From the NCBI GenBank assembly GCA_016928415.1, contig JAFGKU010000101.1:1-64000 (forward strand): a stretch of 64,000 nucleotides of DNA, in the 5' to 3' direction. Under the pieces are notes generated by a model, which was given only the letters and a program-made list of their open reading frames with translations, was not told the DNA's origin and made no database searches. Shown piece by piece: positions 62,268 through 64,000 of the stretch. The position numbers and the translations under genes were made by a program. Origin of the DNA: Spirochaetales bacterium. GTDB lineage: Bacteria > Spirochaetota > Spirochaetia > SZUA-6 > JAFGRV01. Position 1 is the stretch's first letter, and each line of letters starts with the position of its first letter.

Positions 62268-62371
62268 GCACCACTAAAAACCACCTTCTATAAAAGCTTC
62301 CGAATGATAACCCTAAAAATATTGGGGTTTTTAGAGGTGCCCAGGATAAACTGTAAGTTTTTAGTGGTCCC
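62268..62371. repeat. Dispersed inverted-repeat element, copy C
   Basis: The outer pair GGCACCACTAAAAACC (from 62268) / GTTTTTAGTGGTCCCC (62356-62371) encloses GGGGTTTTTAGAGGTGCCC (62325-62343). The internal CTTCCGAAT and the segment CCCAGGATAAACTG match copy B (CTTCCGAAT, CCCAGAATAAAATG). It sits between the two convergent gene ends, and its right end encodes the last three residues and stop of the photolyase. Confidence 0.78.
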
Positions 62372-63758
62372 CGTAATTAAATAAATGATCTTTGTAAAGC
62401 GCTTTTGTTTTTTTACCTTCCAGGGCATGATCAACAATCGGTACGGGATAACCTGTTTCAGATGAATGAGCCGTTTGATGGAGTTTATGGATTTGTCCCG
62501 CATCCAGTATTTTCAATTCCGGAACCCAGGTTTTTATGTATTCGGCCCGGGGATCATATTTCTTCTGCTGAAGCCACGGATTGAATATCCTGAAATAGGG
62601 CTGCGCATCACATCCCGTGGATGCCGCCCATTGCCAGTTGCCATTGTTGATTGACGGGTCATAATCAGTCAGGCATGTCGCAAAATACCTTTCTCCCAGC
62701 CGCCAATCCATGCGAAGATCCTTGACAAGAAAGGAGGCACAGATCATCCGTACCCTGTTATGCATGAATCCGGTGGTATTCAACTGGCGGATTCCAGCGT
62801 CAACAATTGGGAATCCCGTATGGCCGCTGATAAAGGCCTGCCATTTTTTCCCGTCTTTTTTCCACGTGAGATTCCTGAATTTTGCCTGAAAAGCCTGCCC
62901 GAAAACATGGGGAAAAAAATAAGCGATCGATGTAAAAAAATCGCGCCAGTATAATTGCCTGATTAAAGGGTGACCATGGCCGAGTACGGATGAAATTCCG
63001 TGATACACTTCCCGGATGGAAACGGTGCCGAATTTAATATGGGCCGATAACCCCGTAGTGGCCTTTAAAAAGGGTATGTCCCTTTCTTCTTTATAATTGG
63101 TCAATTTTTTTATGCCCTGCAAAAACTTTTTTGCCTCTTTTATTCCTCCCGCGGGATACCTTAATGGATTATGATAATCGGATATTTTATCATAATCCGT
63201 TTCCATCACCTCTCCTATCCCGCGTGTATCGGCAATACACCCGTGATCAAGGGGGATTGGCTTTGGTACGGGTAAAATACGGGCCCTGTTAAAAAACGGC
63301 GTAAAAACCGTGTACGGCCGGCCGGAATCCTTGAGGCATGCCTCCGGTTCATTGAGAAGAAGATCCCCGAAGGACAAAAAGGATACGCCCGTACGATTGC
63401 ATAATTCTTCCATTTTTTTATCCCGGCTGCGGCTGAACGGCGTATAATCTTTATTTACGCAAACGGCCTCTATACGATCCGTTTTAATAATGCGTTCAAC
63501 AATGGCCCGGGGGTCACCAAAATAGAACCTGAGCCGGCCCCCCTTTCCCGATATCGTTTCGGAAAGTTCCTTAAGTGAATGAATCATGAAAGCCAGGGCA
63601 TTTGCGCTTTTATAGGGATTGTCATCAATTTGAACGGGGTCAAATATAAACCCGGCGATGGTCTTTTGGGAATTCCTGAGGGCATATAACAAAGCCGTAT
63701 TATCCTGGAGACGAAGGTCACGTCTGAAAATAAAAAGGGAAAGACGGTATTTTTTCAT
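62361..63758 (-). CDS. phr: Class I cyclobutane pyrimidine dimer photolyase
   Basis: 465 residues; FAD-dependent light-driven DNA repair. The N-terminal Rossmann domain starts RLSLFIFRRDLRLQDNTAL; the FAD-binding domain has TTGLSAHIKFGTVSIREV, WRDFFTSIAYFFP, GFPIVDAGIRQLNTTGFMHNRVRM and NNGNWQWAASTGCDAQPYFRIFNPW, all typical of class I. The ATG at 63758 is preferred over the track TTG (63764), as it lies 5 bases after TATGAT of a near-perfect promoter, giving a leaderless message. The C-terminus GDH and TAA lie in repeat copy C. Confidence 0.95.
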   Translation of the reverse strand: MKKYRLSLFIFRRDLRLQDNTALLYALRNSQKTIAGFIFDPVQIDDNPYKSANALAFMIHSLKELSETISGKGGRLRFYFGDPRAIVERIIKTDRIEAVCVNKDYTPFSRSRDKKMEELCNRTGVSFLSFGDLLLNEPEACLKDSGRPYTVFTPFFNRARILPVPKPIPLDHGCIADTRGIGEVMETDYDKISDYHNPLRYPAGGIKEAKKFLQGIKKLTNYKEERDIPFLKATTGLSAHIKFGTVSIREVYHGISSVLGHGHPLIRQLYWRDFFTSIAYFFPHVFGQAFQAKFRNLTWKKDGKKWQAFISGHTGFPIVDAGIRQLNTTGFMHNRVRMICASFLVKDLRMDWRLGERYFATCLTDYDPSINNGNWQWAASTGCDAQPYFRIFNPWLQQKKYDPRAEYIKTWVPELKILDAGQIHKLHQTAHSSETGYPVPIVDHALEGKKTKALYKDHLFNYGDH

Positions 63759-63763
63759 GACCA

Positions 63764-63792
63764 ATCATAGGAACAGGGGAAATCACTGTCAA
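63764..63792 (-). promoter_or_regulatory. Near-consensus promoter of the photolyase gene
   Basis: On the minus strand TTGACA (63787-63792), exactly 17 bases, TATGAT (63764-63769), 5 bases, ATG. No room for a ribosome site, so the mRNA should be leaderless. Confidence 0.75.
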
Positions 63793-63900
63793 GAAGGAGT
63801 CTTTAAAAATGATAACATTCCAATTCCATAAATTTTTGCCGGATATACAAAAATAATTCAAAATTTGAATCCCAATACAAATAATAAAATAAAAAAAACC

Positions 63901-63929
63901 TTGACAAATATTCGAAACCGGTTTTAGAT
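63901..63929 (+). promoter_or_regulatory. Promoter of the gene leaving the window
   Basis: TTGACA (63901-63906), 17 bases, TTAGAT (63924-63929), about 60 bases before the ATG at 63989. Upstream is an ATTCAAA-A-TTTGAAT dyad (63856-63870) in A/T-rich DNA. Confidence 0.55.
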
Positions 63930-63988
63930 AGAAATGAAGGAAAAAATAATATTTCGTAATATTTCATAAAAAAATTTAGGAGAAAAGC

Positions 63989-64000
63989 ATGAAAAAATCA
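63989..64000 (+). CDS. Start of a gene cut by the window end
   Basis: ATG at 63989 with AGGAG at ideal distance and a promoter upstream; only MKKS is visible, compatible with the start of a signal peptide. Nothing more can be said. Confidence 0.6.

Overview
The window looks like a chromosomal segment of a Gram-negative bacterium. An apolipoprotein N-acyltransferase (Lnt), many signal-peptide proteins and a very large periplasmic-type alpha-2-macroglobulin all point to an outer membrane. My best guess for the lineage is Spirochaetota (Treponema/Spirochaeta-like). This rests on the small MSKAHRG...CPVC zinc-ribbon protein, the TPR-NHL-vWA protein and the general gene mix, all judged from memory of family resemblance, so it is tentative. 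No rRNA, tRNA, CRISPR array, phage module or classical insertion sequence is visible.

Layout. 1-5 kb: the 3' part of a secreted F5/8-domain plus beta-helix protein, a C39-like cysteine peptidase, an SPL-like radical SAM protein and a GH16 glucanase without a signal peptide. 5-10 kb: a tight tldD-tldE-radical SAM-radical SAM operon ending in a strong terminator. 10-16 kb: a secreted pair (a propeptide-like protein and a caspase-like His/Cys protein) and a second large modular beta-helix protein. 16-23 kb: housekeeping genes (rpmE, a Mut7-C family protein, lnt, a zinc-ribbon protein, surE, a TPR protein) and a TPR-NHL-vWA protein. 23-34.6 kb, minus strand: a 2644-aa alpha-2-macroglobulin with TPR arms, a class II histone-deacetylase-like hydrolase, a transglutaminase lipoprotein and a small secreted protein. 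34.7-42.3 kb: a PAS protein, an RmlD-like reductase, an SPFH/NAD-kinase-like/membrane-protein operon, an ATP-grasp protein, a secreted protein and the SrkA-like kinase. 42.5-46.6 kb: a 1329-aa multimodular GH16 glucanase. 46.8-50.4 kb: an XRE-cupin regulator followed by a leuC-leuD-leuB-type trio. 50.5-62.2 kb: an eight-gene Bat-like array (MoxR, DUF58, three vWA domains and membrane partners), most of it translationally overlapped. 62.3-64 kb: a repeat, a class I photolyase, and the start of the next gene.

How the genes fit together. Three large secreted proteins share PTNTPT-type linkers and carbohydrate-binding modules, and with the second GH16 they suggest degradation of beta-1,3-glucan-like polysaccharide (inference). 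The MoxR/vWA array and the alpha-2-macroglobulin are probably envelope-associated.

The main cross-cutting observations are these. (1) A family of short inverted-repeat elements, GGCACCTCTAAAAA...TTTTTAGAGGTGCC, has three copies, two of which supply the last codons and stop of a neighbouring gene. (2) Near-consensus sigma70 promoters abut start codons, which suggests leaderless mRNAs for at least five genes. (3) The alpha-2-macroglobulin has lost its thioester motif. (4) There is a putative secreted caspase-like/propeptide-like gene pair. (5) There is an SPFH + NAD-kinase-like + PH-like membrane protein operon with no function I recognise.
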